This document shows positions 21,716-35,965 of a DNA stretch of 64,000 nucleotides, in pieces. The position numbers and the translations under genes are program-made. Under the pieces are notes generated by a model. That model was given only the letters and a program-made list of their open reading frames with translations, had not been told where the DNA came from and did not search any database. Where the stretch lies: contig OX463778.1 of assembly GCA_949825025.1 (NCBI GenBank), positions 14,656,171 to 14,720,170 on the forward strand. Direction: 5' to 3'. Within the stretch, counting starts at the first letter, position 1, and each line of letters opens with the position of its first letter. Origin of the DNA: Siphlonurus alternatus (taxonomy: Eukaryota > Arthropoda > Insecta > Ephemeroptera > Siphlonuridae).

Positions 21716-23100
21716 CTCATTAAAGTTAAAAAAAAAGGGATCTTCAACTTGATGTTATGAATTTTTGAGCATTTTATTTTTTATTAAATAAAAGCAGCCT
21801 AATTCTGCGAGTCTCATCTAGGAACAACCGTCCGTATGTCCGGGTCTTCACGCTCTCCTCTGGTGCTCACCGCGAGGCACCCCCGCTGTTCGCCCGTCAT
21901 CGCTCTTTTGTTTCATATCATTGAACTTGCGGAACAAAAGCTTTGCGCCAAATTAATTGTAAAACCATGCGCAAAATACGAACTATCGCCTCACAAACGT
22001 CTTATAATACCTGTCTCGTTGTTACCTTCAATAAATTTCAACATAAACTAGTCTACAAACTTTAAGAATATTCTATTAATTTTTGACTATACTTGTAATA
22101 TTGTCTATTATGAAAAAAACATTTTTTTTATATATTTTATTTAAAAATAAATTAAAGATGAATTGCGTTGATTACATCCATGATTCGTTCCAATGGTGGC
22201 ACTTCTGAAAAGTTTTCTTGGCTTAAAAAGCCTTAAGGCATTTTTACTCGTATGTTCTCTTTTATATACGTGTATTCACAAGAAGGTAAGAGCGCAAGCC
22301 AAGAGCGGGCGGGCGTCTTTTTCGGAATGTTGAGACTATCAGAGCCAGAATCTTGCTTAATGTGAGTTGTAAAAGCCTTAGTGAACAAAAGAGCACAAAA
22401 CTGGAATAAAAAATATATCGAAGAGACCTCGGCGGCGGCGGCGATGGAGTAGACTCTAATATAAAATATATATAAAACTTGGTCTGGCGTTTTATCTATC
22501 GTACAAAAAGATCTTAAATCGTGAGAGAAAAAAATAAAAATGTGTGATGTGAGGTCCTCGTAAAAATCCCTAAAAAAAACTATATATATTTTTTTGAGTC
22601 TGATAGATACTTTCATTTTATTGAGAACTTAATCCGCTTTTTTAAGTATAATAGTTTATAATTGATTGAAAAAGATAGAAGGTCTATTAATAAAAGATTT
22701 TAATTGATAGTGAATTGATAAAACGTAAACAAAATTGTTAATTATTATTTATAAAAAAAAAGTTGACGAGTAAAATTTCGTGACTTTTAAATCCTTGATT
22801 GATAAGATAAAATAGCGCTCCATGAAAATATTTTATACCTTTCATATTTCTTGAACAGACTGAAAAATTCTTTACCACTACTCATAAAAAAAAAACATGT
22901 AAGGTTTAATTGTTAATAAATAATAATTTAGATTATATTCCTATACATTTTGACAAAGTACAACATGTAAATCAATTTACACATTAATAACATTCTATAT
23001 AATATAACATTGTTGAAAATTATACATGAGCTTGATTGATTACTATAATGTTGATTTTGATCACATCAATTTGTGTAGAATGTGCATCAGCGTGACGGAT
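21716..23100. other. AT-rich region, no gene called
   Basis: A GC-richer patch (21820-21910) and a (GGC)n stretch near 22430 stand out. The 127-codon minus-strand frame at 22233-22616 is long for chance but has no motif or codon bias that I can recognise. TATATA tracts elsewhere. Confidence 0.4.
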
Positions 23101-23119
23101 TGTTGCTTCCATATTACAG

Positions 23120-23293
23120 TGGCGGTCTGCTGATGCTATTATACAGTACACCGTGTGTGGGACACGACAGGAGCAGTTCTGGAGGCTGCGTGGCCATGCG
23201 TCACTGCTGCCCGTTCTCTCAGAGGTAGTAGCGACACTGGAAATTTATCGCCTGTGTCCTGTTGGACCAAAAGTAAAGTCCGAGTCAGGGTAG
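23120..23293 (+). CDS. Possible terminal exon of an unknown gene
   Basis: After a good acceptor (GTTGCTTCCATATTACAG) a 57-codon open frame reads WRSADAIIQYTVCGTRQEQF, then WRLRGHASLLPVLSEVVATL, ending ESG and TAG at 23291. The composition is coding-like and contrasts with the AT-rich surroundings. It could also be a shorter exon ending at a GAG|GTAGTA donor (23225). The 3' half is duplicated in tandem downstream. No family recognised; transcription is unproven. Confidence 0.3.
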   Translation, partial: WRSADAIIQYTVCGTRQEQFWRLRGHASLLPVLSEVVATLEIYRLCPVGPKVKSESG

Positions 23294-23498
23294 TTAGTCA
23301 TGACGTCACTGGTGCTCATATATACATATAATATATACTTTAACTGATGACGTCACTTGCCCGTTCTCTCAGAGGTAGTAGCGACACTGGAAATTTATCG
23401 CCTGTGTCCTGCTGGACCAAAAGTAAAGTCCGAGTCAGGGTAGTTAGTCATGACGTCACTGGTGCTCATCTGCACTTTTAACTGATGACGTCACTGGA
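23208..23498. repeat. 150-bp tandem duplication carrying TGACGTCA sites
   Basis: Copy 1 (23208-23357) and copy 2 (23358-about 23498) share TGCCCGTTCTCTCAGAGGTA and the next 110 bases nearly exactly. They differ by one base in CCTGYTGGACC and by an AT-rich insertion in copy 1. Perfect CRE palindromes TGACGTCA lie at 23301, 23348, 23451 and 23486, with a fifth at 23868. Confidence 0.9.
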
Positions 23499-23499
23499 A

Positions 23500-25600
23500 A
23501 TCTTTTAATGTAATAGAAAATAAATGTAAAAATAAAATTGTAATATTGAATCTCGAGGCAAGTTTATGCAAGCTTATTTTATATAATTCTATTTTTTTAA
23601 CGAGTGCAATCATGAGACTGTATGCTATGATTTTGAGTTTAATAATATTCACTTTGCAAAGTTCTTACAATTTTTTTTTTTTTTTTTTTTTTTGCAAATA
23701 TTGATTGTAAAAAAAAATAAAATCTCAACCCTGATGTGATGATGTGATGAGAAATTCAGTCGTGATGTGTTCCATATTTTGCTCTAAAATTGAAAATAAA
23801 TTTTATCCTCGTGACATTTTTTTAATAAAAATTACATCACACATGGGTCATTATCACTTCTTAATAATGACGTCACAGTACTTTTCATTGAATCAGAGTA
23901 TAAATGATAGCTTCAAGATGGAGCTTGGTAAATCTTGAGCGTCTAACTAACAACACCAACAAGGAGAGATGAATAACCCAAGAACTTGATTTATTTAGCG
24001 TTGTAGAGCGAGAACTTTGAACGAGACTGCTGGTGTGCAAAAAGACAACGACTTCGTGCTTCTTGCAACATTCCTATGTCAATTAACTCTTGCTCTGGTG
24101 TATGAATCAAGTGATGCACTTGCTGCAGTGAGGGAGTGATATAAAACCAGGCTGGACTGCTGTGACTTTTATGTATATGTACGCATCCGGCTTGTTTTTT
24201 ACAATACTTAATAAAGTAATCTATCATCAAGTGTAATAATTGAATAGCATGTTGCAGAAAATTACATTGATAAAATAAAGACAGTTATTGGTAGATTTAA
24301 CCCTAGCATTACCAAGACACTTTATTGTCACACGATTTACCGGGTGGGGGGAGGGGGGTCGAAAACACCCGCTGTTTAAATTGCATGTTAAAAAAAGTTA
24401 AAGTTTTTTCCTCGCGGAAATACATTGCTGGGCGGATTAAGGATTACATTTTTTTTTTCAGAATTTTTGGAGTAACATTTTACACTTTTTTAACGTTTTA
24501 AAATATTTACGGGTCGTATCCACCATAATAATCCCCCCCCCCTCCTTGCAAATGCTAGGATGAATGAAATTTTGAATTACGTAAAATTGAGTGTAATTTT
24601 TTAAAACTTCAGTATTATAACAACATGAAGTAATGTATATTATTGACATTCAGGGCTAACTACAGATAAGAATTGAGTAACTCTTTTCCCACCATGCATA
24701 AAGATGAGTTACTTTTTTCCATTATTATTATTCAGTTGATACAATATATGGTATAATATTTATGAATTAACATTATCCCAACGAGCTGCTATTCATAAAT
24801 TACCCAAATGTTTCGTTGTGTCGAGTGTAAAGCAGGGAGGGTTACAACAATGCTATTGTCAGGCCGGTGCAGCCGCTCTGCAGACCATTCATCTCTCGGT
24901 GGTCCAGCGTTCAGATGCTGAGAGCTCTGATGTCCGTGAATATGAAACTTTCAGTGCAGGACTTGAGAAAATTAAATTTCAATAATAATTCATTGCTCTC
25001 GTTTTAATTTTCAATTTATTATCGATAATTTCATTGATCTATGATATAATTACTGTTATTATTATGCTGATGTATTTTAAATACAGTAAAAGAATTGTCA
25101 CCCCTGAAAAAAACTTCCATGACCAATTAACAGATAGACATTATATATTATAGTATATACCTTTATAGATATAGAACAAAGCATCAAAACATTAACTCAC
25201 AATTGACTGCGTGGGGCTTAGGATATTTGTTGGTTCGATGGCTGTATTTAAATTCATGAAATCAATTCATTTATCAATGAAGTTTTTTATTTTATATTTG
25301 GGCAAAGAACTTCGAATAATGTATTGTCAATATTTTTTTATTATTATTTTGAACCCCCTAAGATCCTTAAAATAGGCTGTGGTGTTAGTTAAAAATGCAA
25401 ATTAATATTTAACACGCAAGCATTGAAAAAGAAGTTATTATATGACTGAAAGTCACCGTTTTTGCTGCAAAATTTTAAGCCGGTGTTTAAACAAAATTGA
25501 AAAATAAAAAATGACAATATAATACGTTCAGAACTCGAGGTTCTCTATCCATTATAAATGCAATAAAATATTTCATGCAGGCTTTCTATTACACTGTGAG
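23500..25600. other. AT-rich region, no gene called
   Basis: Includes a T tract (about 23671-23693) and a minus-strand 79-codon frame (23991-24230) whose sequence (SLQQVHHLIHTPEQELIDIG) looks unbiased but matches nothing I recognise. A G-rich patch (24341-24361) and a C run (24532-24542) are present. Confidence 0.4.
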
Positions 25601-25649
25601 CTAAGAATGAACTTTAAGAGTTGTACTGGACGTCCAGCAAGTTAACTGA

Positions 25650-25830
25650 CGATACTGCACGGAGACTGACGTGTCGCGGGTGAGCTTGCGTGCTGAGCGT
25701 GGCCAACGGGCCGTATCGTGGCGCGTGCCTCCTCGCCCCGGGCCGTACCTGTCTGCACGCCGCCTGCCCGCGGCCCGCACGCTCCTCCAGCCCGAGGCGA
25801 ATCCTCCTCCTCCTCCTCGCAACCAGATAT
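25650..25830. promoter_or_regulatory. GC- and CpG-rich island, possible promoter or 5' exon
   Basis: A 180-bp block with many CpG dinucleotides and (CCT)n stands out sharply from AT-rich flanks. Candidate donors exist on both strands: TCGCGG|GTGAGC on + (25680) and GCAGACAG|GTACGG on - (near 25750). Short open frames on both strands reflect the GC content. Direction of transcription cannot be decided. Confidence 0.35.
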
Positions 25831-28800
25831 GATGTGTTACGGTATGCTCGCTTGATGGGAGTTTTAATATTTCTAATGGCTGTCAGAAACAAAATTGTTC
25901 TTGAATAAAAGGAAGTTTCGTTATTGAAGCACAATTTTACATTGATACCACAGAGATTATATATAATATGCATGAAACATGGAAATTCAATGTTTATTTT
26001 ATTAAATTGTAAGCCGAAGAGTTAAATGATACATTTTTCCATTAAATAATTTCTATTACGAGTTATACAAGTGATGAAGTAGTGACATGATATTCAATCC
26101 ATCAACAGTTGAAGCTGTACTATCAGTACTATGCATGTAAGTTTTAAAACTTTACTTGATTTGAAGTTTGAAGCATTTATTCGATTTGTATTAACTATTT
26201 AAATATGCAATGGTAAAAATAGGAATTCTTTGTTTTTTGTATGATATACATGCAAGTTAGACAAACGCTCTGAGAGTGATTGTTAATTATACAATTATAA
26301 TAGACTCAAGTTGACAACAATGATAAAACTGATGAGATTGCAAAATTGTTGAATTAAATTTTAATTATGTAAAGTAAATCCACATCTGTTACCAAGAATC
26401 ACTCTTATACAGTGTAATATATTTGCATTTAAAGGTTTTAAAGAGAGAAAAAAACAGGTTATCACATTTGCCCTTCATGTAAAAAAAATTATGACTTTGC
26501 AATTTATTTGGCATGTTTTGGAATACTAAATAGAAAAATAGTCTTTTTATTATATATAGCTGCTGCCGAAGTCCATGTCTATTTTAATTATTTTTACCAA
26601 ACAATAATTTATTTCAAGGTCACCTTCTTGTAAGATGCTTTTTTTAAAATAATATATTTTTTTTCCCTCTATACATTTTCTTTTATTATTCAAATCAATT
26701 GTTAAAAAAAAAAAGTGTTATTGTTTAAGTAGAATCAAGCTCTACATACAAGTCTATTATTAGTGTTATATATATTATTTCCATAACACGAAATAGTGTC
26801 TTATATATATTAGGTCTATCATAAATTCTAGTAAAAATCTTGAAAAATTTTATCTTTACATAACAATCGTATTGTATTCCATGTGAAAGTGAACCTGTAT
26901 TGTTGCGTCATTGACTTGATGGAGTACTGGTAACAATACTCACATGTTAATTCAAAATGTGGTGTTTCTCAAGGGAGGATGACGGTCATCTGTCATCATC
27001 CCCTTCGTGGTCAAGCCCTCTAACCATTGTATACTTTTACAATACGGTCTGGTGCCTTTCTTTACCTTAAATATAAAAGAATTTCATATATAGCCTATCA
27101 ATTTTTTTTCTTCTCTCATGTATCCAATATTATAAAAGATATATTGAGTATATGTAAATTAGGTGAACTAAAGACAGTCTTGTAGGTCATGATTTGAAGG
27201 TAGAATTTTAAGGTTAAATTAATGTTAAATTCAGCTTTATTGTCATGCAGTATTGTAGTTTGTTTTGGAAAACTTGCGGAGGCCCGCGGAGGCTCATATA
27301 TTATGCAGCAGATAAGAATATTGGTATAGATTCTATTACAGAATGTAATACACTATTTACGTTTGTATAACTTTGTACACCATGTACAGTACTACGCAGT
27401 ACTATAATTTAATATTATATGGCAGGAAACTATGTGCATGTAGTTATTTATAGTTTTTATCCATAAATAATATTCACTCTAATCAGGCTAGCTCGAATTA
27501 CATATAATGAGTTAAATATTGTTCTTGTTTTCATGCCAAGATGATTTCTTGCATGTAGAAAAAACTTAGAGATTGATAGATTTAATAGAGACATATTATA
27601 ATAAAGAATACTATAGATAAAATAGCATTCTTAAAAGCAATGCAATATCTTGATATCTGTCTCCATACCATACTTGCAAAATAAAAGTACAAAACCTACA
27701 GTAAATTTGATTAGAGATACGAATAATCCTTTTAACTTAAAAAACATATTGTGCAGCGAAGCAATTTAAGCAGAAAAGCTAGAAAACGACTTTCCCACAA
27801 CTTAAAAAAAAAAACTTCTTTTCTTATATATAATTCAATTTTAATATTTTGTAACAATATTTCTGCTTGATATCCCTAATTTTATTCTTTACATTGGTTC
27901 ATTGATGCGTATCTGATTCAATTCTGGATGAATAAAGCATCAGGTATATAATAATATAATCCTCCTAGTGCTAGATATCACATTTCGACGTCACCGAACT
28001 ATGCTTCCAAATTTTATAAATTGATGCAAAAGTGTGATGGCGCGGTGGCTACTGATGACATAAAGTGATTGATGATGATCCATGAAGTATAAAAAAAATG
28101 ATTTCCTATCAAAGTAAAAAAGTCAACCTTTTGTGTAACAGATTCTATCGTTTTTTGTTATATATAGACATGTTATAAAAAAATATATATATATTTCCAT
28201 GGAAATGGAATGGCTCCTCTTGTGTGGGCTTCACGTCATGCTTGATTGGTTAGCAACAAGTATATATAAAAAAAAATAACCAAACGACTCTCTACGCGGA
28301 AATATGATATGCAAAAACAATTTTACTGATTGTATATACTTTCTTATTGAAAAATTATTTATTATGAAAATTTTCCATGTATATTATAAAAAAAAAAAAT
28401 CAAGCAAATTCTTAGATATAATTAAGACTTATTATTATTATATGAATTGAATACAAAAAATTATATTTGGATATATTTTTTTTTAAATAATTTTATATTA
28501 TTGTATGATTTTTATATAATATTTTTGACCTTATAGTGTTATCTCAAACAATTTTTATGCATACTTGAATCATATGCATGACTGTAATGGTTGTAATTCT
28601 GTGAAATTAGATGTAAAAAATTGTTTGCATCAAAAATATGTTTTCAAATTACAATGGATTTTATATTAATTCAGAGTTTGTGCAAAAATACGTCAAATTA
28701 ATTTATAAATTATTTAAAATACTTTCATATGTTACTCGGGATTGTTGCCAGGTTAATTTTGTCATCAGCCGGATATGTGCTCGCATTATTCTCTCGTTTA

Positions 28801-29579
28801 TATAATGAGGCTTGTTACCATCAGTAGTGCGCAGATTTGTGTTCTTACTATGAGTTGGTGCGGGAATTTATTATTATTACTATCCGTAATTATTACTTAA
28901 GCCCACCAAGTGGTTGGTATTTGTGGTAGTAATAATGTTCGTTAGTGTACAACGAGTTTGCAGTTTAATGAGTGTACAGTCATGTCACGAAATAATTGTA
29001 CATATTTATGTACAATATTTAACATTGTGTTTTTTATGAAGAATTTACATTTGAGTCCTGATTTTATTCATTATTTTAGGTAATAAATTTTCAATATCAA
29101 GACTATAAAATGTGGTCTTTCGTGATTGCCCTCTTGTGCTTTTTATAGTTTCTATTTAATTATAATATTTTTATATTTCTTACAACAACAACTAGTGAAA
29201 GTAGATTAAATTATTTTTGTTGTATTTAGTTAGGACTAGTGTACTTTACATTTGGCGTATAGAAAATTGCGAAAGGGAGAATTTTGCCACAAGTTGGTAG
29301 GTATATAAAGGGAGGTTGAATCCACCCACTTTCTATATATGCATTTATTTTACATGCATGCTGAATCACTCAATGGGAGGAAGGTTGGTGTAAACGTCTA
29401 AACATCGAATAACACCCTCTGCAATGTCCACGTCATGTAGTGTCACTCACAAAATGTTGCTGTCCACTTATCTCTGGTCATTAGAGGTGGTGAAAATTTG
29501 GAAAATTGGAAATTTCTTCTTCTCCCGATTGTACGACAAGATTATGATTTCAGATTTATCAGCTCACCATGCAAAACAC
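25831..29579. other. AT-rich desert
   Basis: 3.7 kb without any open frame over 60 codons or recognised repeat. GGCCCGCGGAGGCTC near 27281 and the stem-like GATGACGGTCATCTGTCATC at 26979 are the only GC-rich spots. Probably intron or intergenic DNA. Confidence 0.6.
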
Positions 29580-29770
29580 TATATCGTCCCATATCCGCAA
29601 TAATGAGCTATCTTCTACCACGATTTTGTGTGCAATATTGAACTATCTGCTATTTCAGGTGAACATTTTTATGCTTTATTATCATTATTGAGCTTTACCG
29701 TGCTTTATTTTATGCACTCAACATCGTAGAGGGCAGATATAGTTCATTATTCCGGAAAAGGGACGATATA
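29580..29770. mobile_element. 191-bp MITE with TATATCGTCCC ends
   Basis: TATATCGTCCCATATCCGCA at the left, TTCCGGAAAAGGGACGATATA at the right (first 11 bases inverted exactly, then AATAATGA inverted). TATA or TA at the ends may be the target duplication. A decayed relative is at 21540. Confidence 0.75.
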
Positions 29771-31465
29771 TGCATGAACTTTTAGACATTTTCTGTGCTC
29801 TTTAGTGTACATGACGTGACATAAGGCTGGTGTGTCATGCAAACCTCAACGTGCTCGATGGACCTGCAGAGCATACATCAGTAGCACTCGGACTAAGCAG
29901 ATAATGAGTACGAGCTTTGTGCAGAGTCGTTTGAGGAGAAAAGAACCAGCGAGTTAGTGAAAGAAAAGACGTAAAGAAAGGATCTTTGTATATGGTAAAG
30001 GGGTATTTTTTCTTCTTGCTCATTTTTTTTTTGTATTAATCATGTCTTAGCGACGCGACGGCGGCATTGGCGGCGACGAAGACTGCTGTTACGTTATATA
30101 CAACCAGGGAATTATTATTATGCTTTGAGACAAGCCTAGACGCGTGAATTTTTGCTGCTTCTACTGCTGCTTATTCAAGGCCGTACAACCCTTTCAAACC
30201 CAAAAATGGAAGGAGTGTAATGAGAAGGTTATATATAAAAAAAGTATTAAAATGAGTAAAAAAAGAAAATAGAATATTCTTGCCAAAAAATGTTTTGTAA
30301 TAAAAACCATTGAAAATCCCTTAAAAAAAAGTATGTGTGTATATACTGAACTTTTTTTTTTTATTAAATATATTTTCCCTTTTCTTTTGGTAAATGACAA
30401 GCGTGGTAAAAATGGTTTGTGTATTGATAAAAAAAAAATATCATGACAGGATTCTCTTTTATTTTTTGTTCTTTACATAAAAGTTTTTTACAAAAAAGTA
30501 AAGGGTTCAAATGGGCTTTTCATGCTTTATGTGTAAAAAAAAAAAATACATTGCAAGATAGCGTTGATATTGGCCGACGAAAGAATTACGAAATAACGGA
30601 CCGGTGGTGGTGGTAGCACGGAGGAACATGATGATCGATGACTCTCAAGACGGGGATTAATGGTCCAGTATCCAGCATCCCAGCAAGATTTCTGGACCTC
30701 GACACGCCCTCTATTCTAAATTTTTCTCTTTCCTTCTTAAAACTAGCCTTGAGCGTTTTCCATTATAATTTTATATCTCTCTTCTTTATTCACTTTTTTT
30801 TTTACATACATATATGACCAGTAGAAAAATTGTATATATATATAAAGATTTATGAGAATTTATATTTTATGATGGATTTTTATAATATAAGATTGAAAAA
30901 CTCATTATTCATTATATAATAATAAAGATGAATTTACAATTTTTTTTTTCAAAATTTTGATAGAAGTGCTACTTATTAATTTTTATATATGTAATAAAAA
31001 AAACAACTAAAAACTCATAATTTAAATACTACAGAAATTCTTAATTAATTTCATATTACTGCTAATACATTACAACCAGTCATATAAAATAACTCAACTT
31101 TTTTTTTGTGTTTTAAAATTACATACAAGAAATATTATTAAAACCAATTTACATATATAATATTATTTTAACCTTACAAACATTAATATTATTTTTATAA
31201 TTATATTTAAAACTTAACCTTGTATTTCCATTTCATTAAAATATTTGTTAAAATATATTTCTTTCCACTGCCCTATATTATACATTAATTTGTGAAAAGT
31301 AATTATTATATCAAAATTGCATGTAACATGAGGGATTTGCGTTGTTCAAAAAATGGACATAAACCATTTCAGGTTTTAAAAAAGTAGATTATGTCTCTTT
31401 CTGTGACATTGAAGACTCAGGTATTATCCATAATCAGGGTGTCCAGCTCAGGTTTATAGATAAGG
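29771..31465. other. AT-rich region, no gene called
   Basis: GC-richer spots at 30045-30090 (GACGCGACGGCGGCATTGGC) and 30570-30710 have no consistent frame or splice sites. Otherwise A/T runs. Confidence 0.5.
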
Positions 31466-31622
31466 GATTCACGAAGCAGTTATCCAAAAAGTTATCCAGC
31501 CTTCTTTCAATAACCGCAGTGCCATTAATTGATTTAGATCAACATTCTATAGTAATCGTGGTTATTTTATACTTTATTAGTTTATTACTATAAAAATCCT
31601 GGCTATTTTCTTTCGTAAATTA
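31466..31622. mobile_element. Foldback element, family G, copy 1 (degenerate)
   Basis: Begins GGATTCACGAAGCAGTTATC and ends near TTTCGTAAATTATG, with AACCGCAG and its approximate inverse ATCGTGGTT inside. Relatives at 34.0, 41.3 and 61.1 kb. Confidence 0.55.
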
Positions 31623-32386
31623 TGAGCTTCTAGATCTATTTAATCATCATTTTCGTATCTTAATTTTTTTTTTAATGAAATAGATTTACTTTGTTTTGAT
31701 AACAACTAACACCTTTATCAAAGTAACATTTTTTTAAATAATAAAAATAGTAATTAGTAACTGTCGCTCCTTTATAATATATATTTTTTCACTTTACACA
31801 TTGTTATAATAGAAGAACTGAGAAGATTCGTTGTATTGTTACAATGCATCTCAAGTAGACGGTTATATGTGTGTGAGAAAGGGGTAGAAACTACAGGTAA
31901 ACTGGCTTTTTGTATGTATCCTATGAGATGCTGTAATGATGTAGCATCTTCTTCTCTTTTGTTATATCAAAAGTAACACACACGACATTCATTATTTACA
32001 CTAAAATAGAGAGAAAAAAAAATATATAGAAGAACCCTTTCCCTTTTTTTTATATTCTTGTATTATATAATCCAGAATTGCGGAGGAAGTTAAGGGTTAT
32101 ACCGTGACATAGCAGTAATGTATGTAACGATCTTATGTCCATGTTGCACCTGGTGGTCATAGGTATATATATAGGTAGACAACCCCTCTTGTTGTCTCTC
32201 AACCCTTTTGCTTGGAAAACTAGAGGAATTTTAGCAACAATAATCCATCATAATTTTTGACGTATCAATCCTTATATAGCACTAGTTCTTAAAGCTTTTT
32301 TTTATATCAAAACCCGCTGTGGAAATCAAGGAAAAACTTAAAATAAAGTATTATGGAGATATAAATAAGTTTAATCACCTTTAAAG

Positions 32387-32476
<90 letters not shown>

Positions 32477-34027
32477 CTGTTAAAAATGTTTTTTTAAAAT
32501 TGCTATAATATTAAGTTATAGTTATATAATGTTATATATTTTTTATATAAAAAAAAGATTATATAGTAGAATTTCCAATGTTTTTTTATCTTTATTTCAT
32601 CCATAGAATTGGAACTTAATTTTTATTTTACGTTTATTTGCTACTTTTATAGCAAATATATAAGAAGAAAAATATAATAATTTATGGTAAAAATATAAAA
32701 ATAAAAAACAAGTTTCTTATTTATTTTTTTAAAACTATATTTTTTTTAATAGTTTTTACCTTTTTATTAGTTACTTTAAATGGCATCGTATTTATATGTG
32801 ACCTAATAAAAAAAATATATATATACTGAAACCTGAATTTTCTCCATAATCGTTAAAAAAGGCAGGCCTTAAAATTTTATTACAAGTTCTTACGATCCCT
32901 TGTTACATGACAAAACTGGTGATTAAATCGCAGGTTACCTGCCGCTGCTGATTAGAATACTCGAATAAAACGCCACCCTAAATACTTTTTTATTTTTTTT
33001 ATCGGTACTAAAATACAGTATGATAAAATGTCTATGTGCTATCATGATTCGTGCATTGTAGCAATAGCTTAAAAAAATTTCGTGATAAAAATATTTACGA
33101 TTCTACATTTATAGGACATTTTAATGATTTCATGAAAACTCTTACTTGTTTTTTTATTGACAATTATTCCCGTAACTTGATGTAAACGAAGACACAGATG
33201 TGAATCTAGTCTTTAATCTACTAAAAACCTTTTTAAAGTAATATTATTTCAAAAAAACTCCGCTCTAATCTTATTTTTAGTTACATAATTCCTCAATAGA
33301 GGTCTCTATACGTACCAACATTAACTAAAATACATTTTATGAGCTAATAACTTTTTTTTTTAAAGTATATCTGTGGAAAATATTCATAATTATGTATATA
33401 AATATAAAACAATTAGCTTTAATTATAACATTAAATTTAATAATTTATTAAATTACTAATTAATAGTATTATTATTTTTTTTTAAATTTCATAATAAATA
33501 TTGATGTGATATACCAACATATCTTAATTATACTATCATAACATTTTAATGTGTCATTTCTCTTAGCGTGACACTTAACACGACTGGCCGTCTTATCGTT
33601 TTCCGACCAACGTGTCGCTGAGAACAATAATTTTTAATGGTGGTTCTCCATTTAGTGACTGCTGCGATTGCGATCAGTACGACCGTTGAGGTGTGGTCGC
33701 GGACACTCCAAAACAATAATCATAAGTCTGCTGTTAGAGCGCCGACTCACACACTTTTATTTTATTGAACATTTTGTGAAGTTTGTTATAGTGTTTTTAA
33801 AGAAAAGCAGTTAAAAAAGACATACAAACCTGTATATATAGAAAAACACTTAAAAAATATATATTTTTTTTAACTACAAAAATTTTCCTCCCAACTTAAA
33901 TAACTTACTTAAAAAAAGTAAATACGAGGCAAATAATTTTTGTTTTGTTGTTTTTGTATATATTGTACAATAAAATAAATGTAATTATTTTATCGTACAA
34001 TCTGTTTTGAAAATGGTAAAAAAAAAG
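31623..34027. other. AT-rich desert with (AT)n microsatellite at 32391-32473
   Basis: An 83-bp pure AT run (32391-32473) is the main feature. A moderately GC-rich patch (33570-33750) has no convincing exon. No open frame of note. Confidence 0.6.
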
Positions 34028-34171
34028 GGGTGATTCAGAAAGCAGTAACCCAGAAAGCAAAAAAAGCTATCCAGGTTTTCACTAACCGCGGTTAGCGCCA
34101 GCCTAATTAAAAGTCACTAAACGTGGTTAGTGAAAAACCTGGATAAATAATCTCTTTTCGTGAATCGCACT
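34028..34171. mobile_element. Foldback element, family G, copy 2
   Basis: GGTGATTCAGAAAGCAG at the left pairs with CTCTTTTCGTGAATCGCACT at the right. Inner arms CCAGGTTTTCACTAACCGCG and CGTGGTTAGTGAAAAACCTGG are inverted around GCGCCAGCC. Confidence 0.8.
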
Positions 34172-35158
<987 letters not shown>

Positions 35159-35568
35159 CTGACCGTCTGTCTGCGGTTTCTGGTACTTGAGTTCTTCATA
35201 CACATAAGATATACTTCAAACCACAGAATTTAGCATGTCATAATAAACATAATAACACAAAAGCTAGATTTTTTTTTTTTTTCATTTTTTGACTCTACTT
35301 TTTCTCTATACCACTATTTTTTACAGATGAATTTTTGGGTCTTCAAAAATTTTGGAAAAGATTTTCATCAACTTGCGCTAGGTTATACTGAAATTTCGTG
35401 TTATGCAACTGCGATTCTATTATGCGAAATTTTTGACATAATGACTCAAATTTTAAAATAGAACAAAAAGTCAGAGATGCTGTATAAGACAATGGAAAAA
35501 AAATTGCCTTGTATGCAGTTCTTATCAGTCTCTAAGAATAGCTAGATAGACTAAGAAAATAATCAAAT

Positions 35569-35850
35569 GTTCTCCAAAACGGCGTCACTTGCAACCCCCA
35601 GAACCTAACTGTTCTCCAAAATGGTGACGTCACTATGATGGCACCAACAACTTCCCTAGACATACCTGTTCTCCAAAATGGCGTCATTTTTATGACGTTA
35701 CCAACAACTTTCGTTTATAGACCTACTGAACCTGTTCTCCAAAATGGCGTCGCTTCTATGATGCCACCAATAAATTTCCATTATAGACCTACCTAAACCT
35801 GTTCTCCAAAATGGCGTCGTCACTGTGACGTCACCAGAAACTCTCCTGAA
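35569..35850. repeat. Tandem array of YY1-type sites with CRE sites
   Basis: GTTCTCCAAAATGGCGTC or close variants recur at 35569, 35611, 35668, 35734 and 35801 (spacing 42, 57, 66, 67). CCAAAATGGCG is a strong YY1 motif. Each unit also carries ATGACGTYACCAACAAC-like sequence, including perfect TGACGTCA at 35625 and 35826, and TAGACCTACCTAAACC linkers. The minus-strand frame across it is a product of the repeat. Confidence 0.85.
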
Positions 35851-35965
35851 CCTGCCTGGTGTGAGAAGTTGTGCGGCGCGGCAAAGAGACAGAACCATGA
35901 GTAGAAGACGGCAGCTCAAGAGGATGACAAGAAGAGAGCAGACTTGTCGAGGGCGCTCAGTGGGC
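35851..35965 (+). promoter_or_regulatory. Possible transcription start region after the YY1 array
   Basis: GC-richer sequence directly after the array. GACAGAACCATGAGT (ATG 35897) begins a 23-codon frame, MSRRRQLKRMTRREQTCRGR, ending at TAG 35966. There is no downstream donor that I trust. It may be a promoter with a short leader frame or an lncRNA start. Confidence 0.25.

Noticed and set aside
22233..22616. 127-codon minus-strand frame as a gene
   Set aside because: It is the second-longest frame in the window, but shows AT-driven composition, no motif, and no supporting splice or promoter signals.
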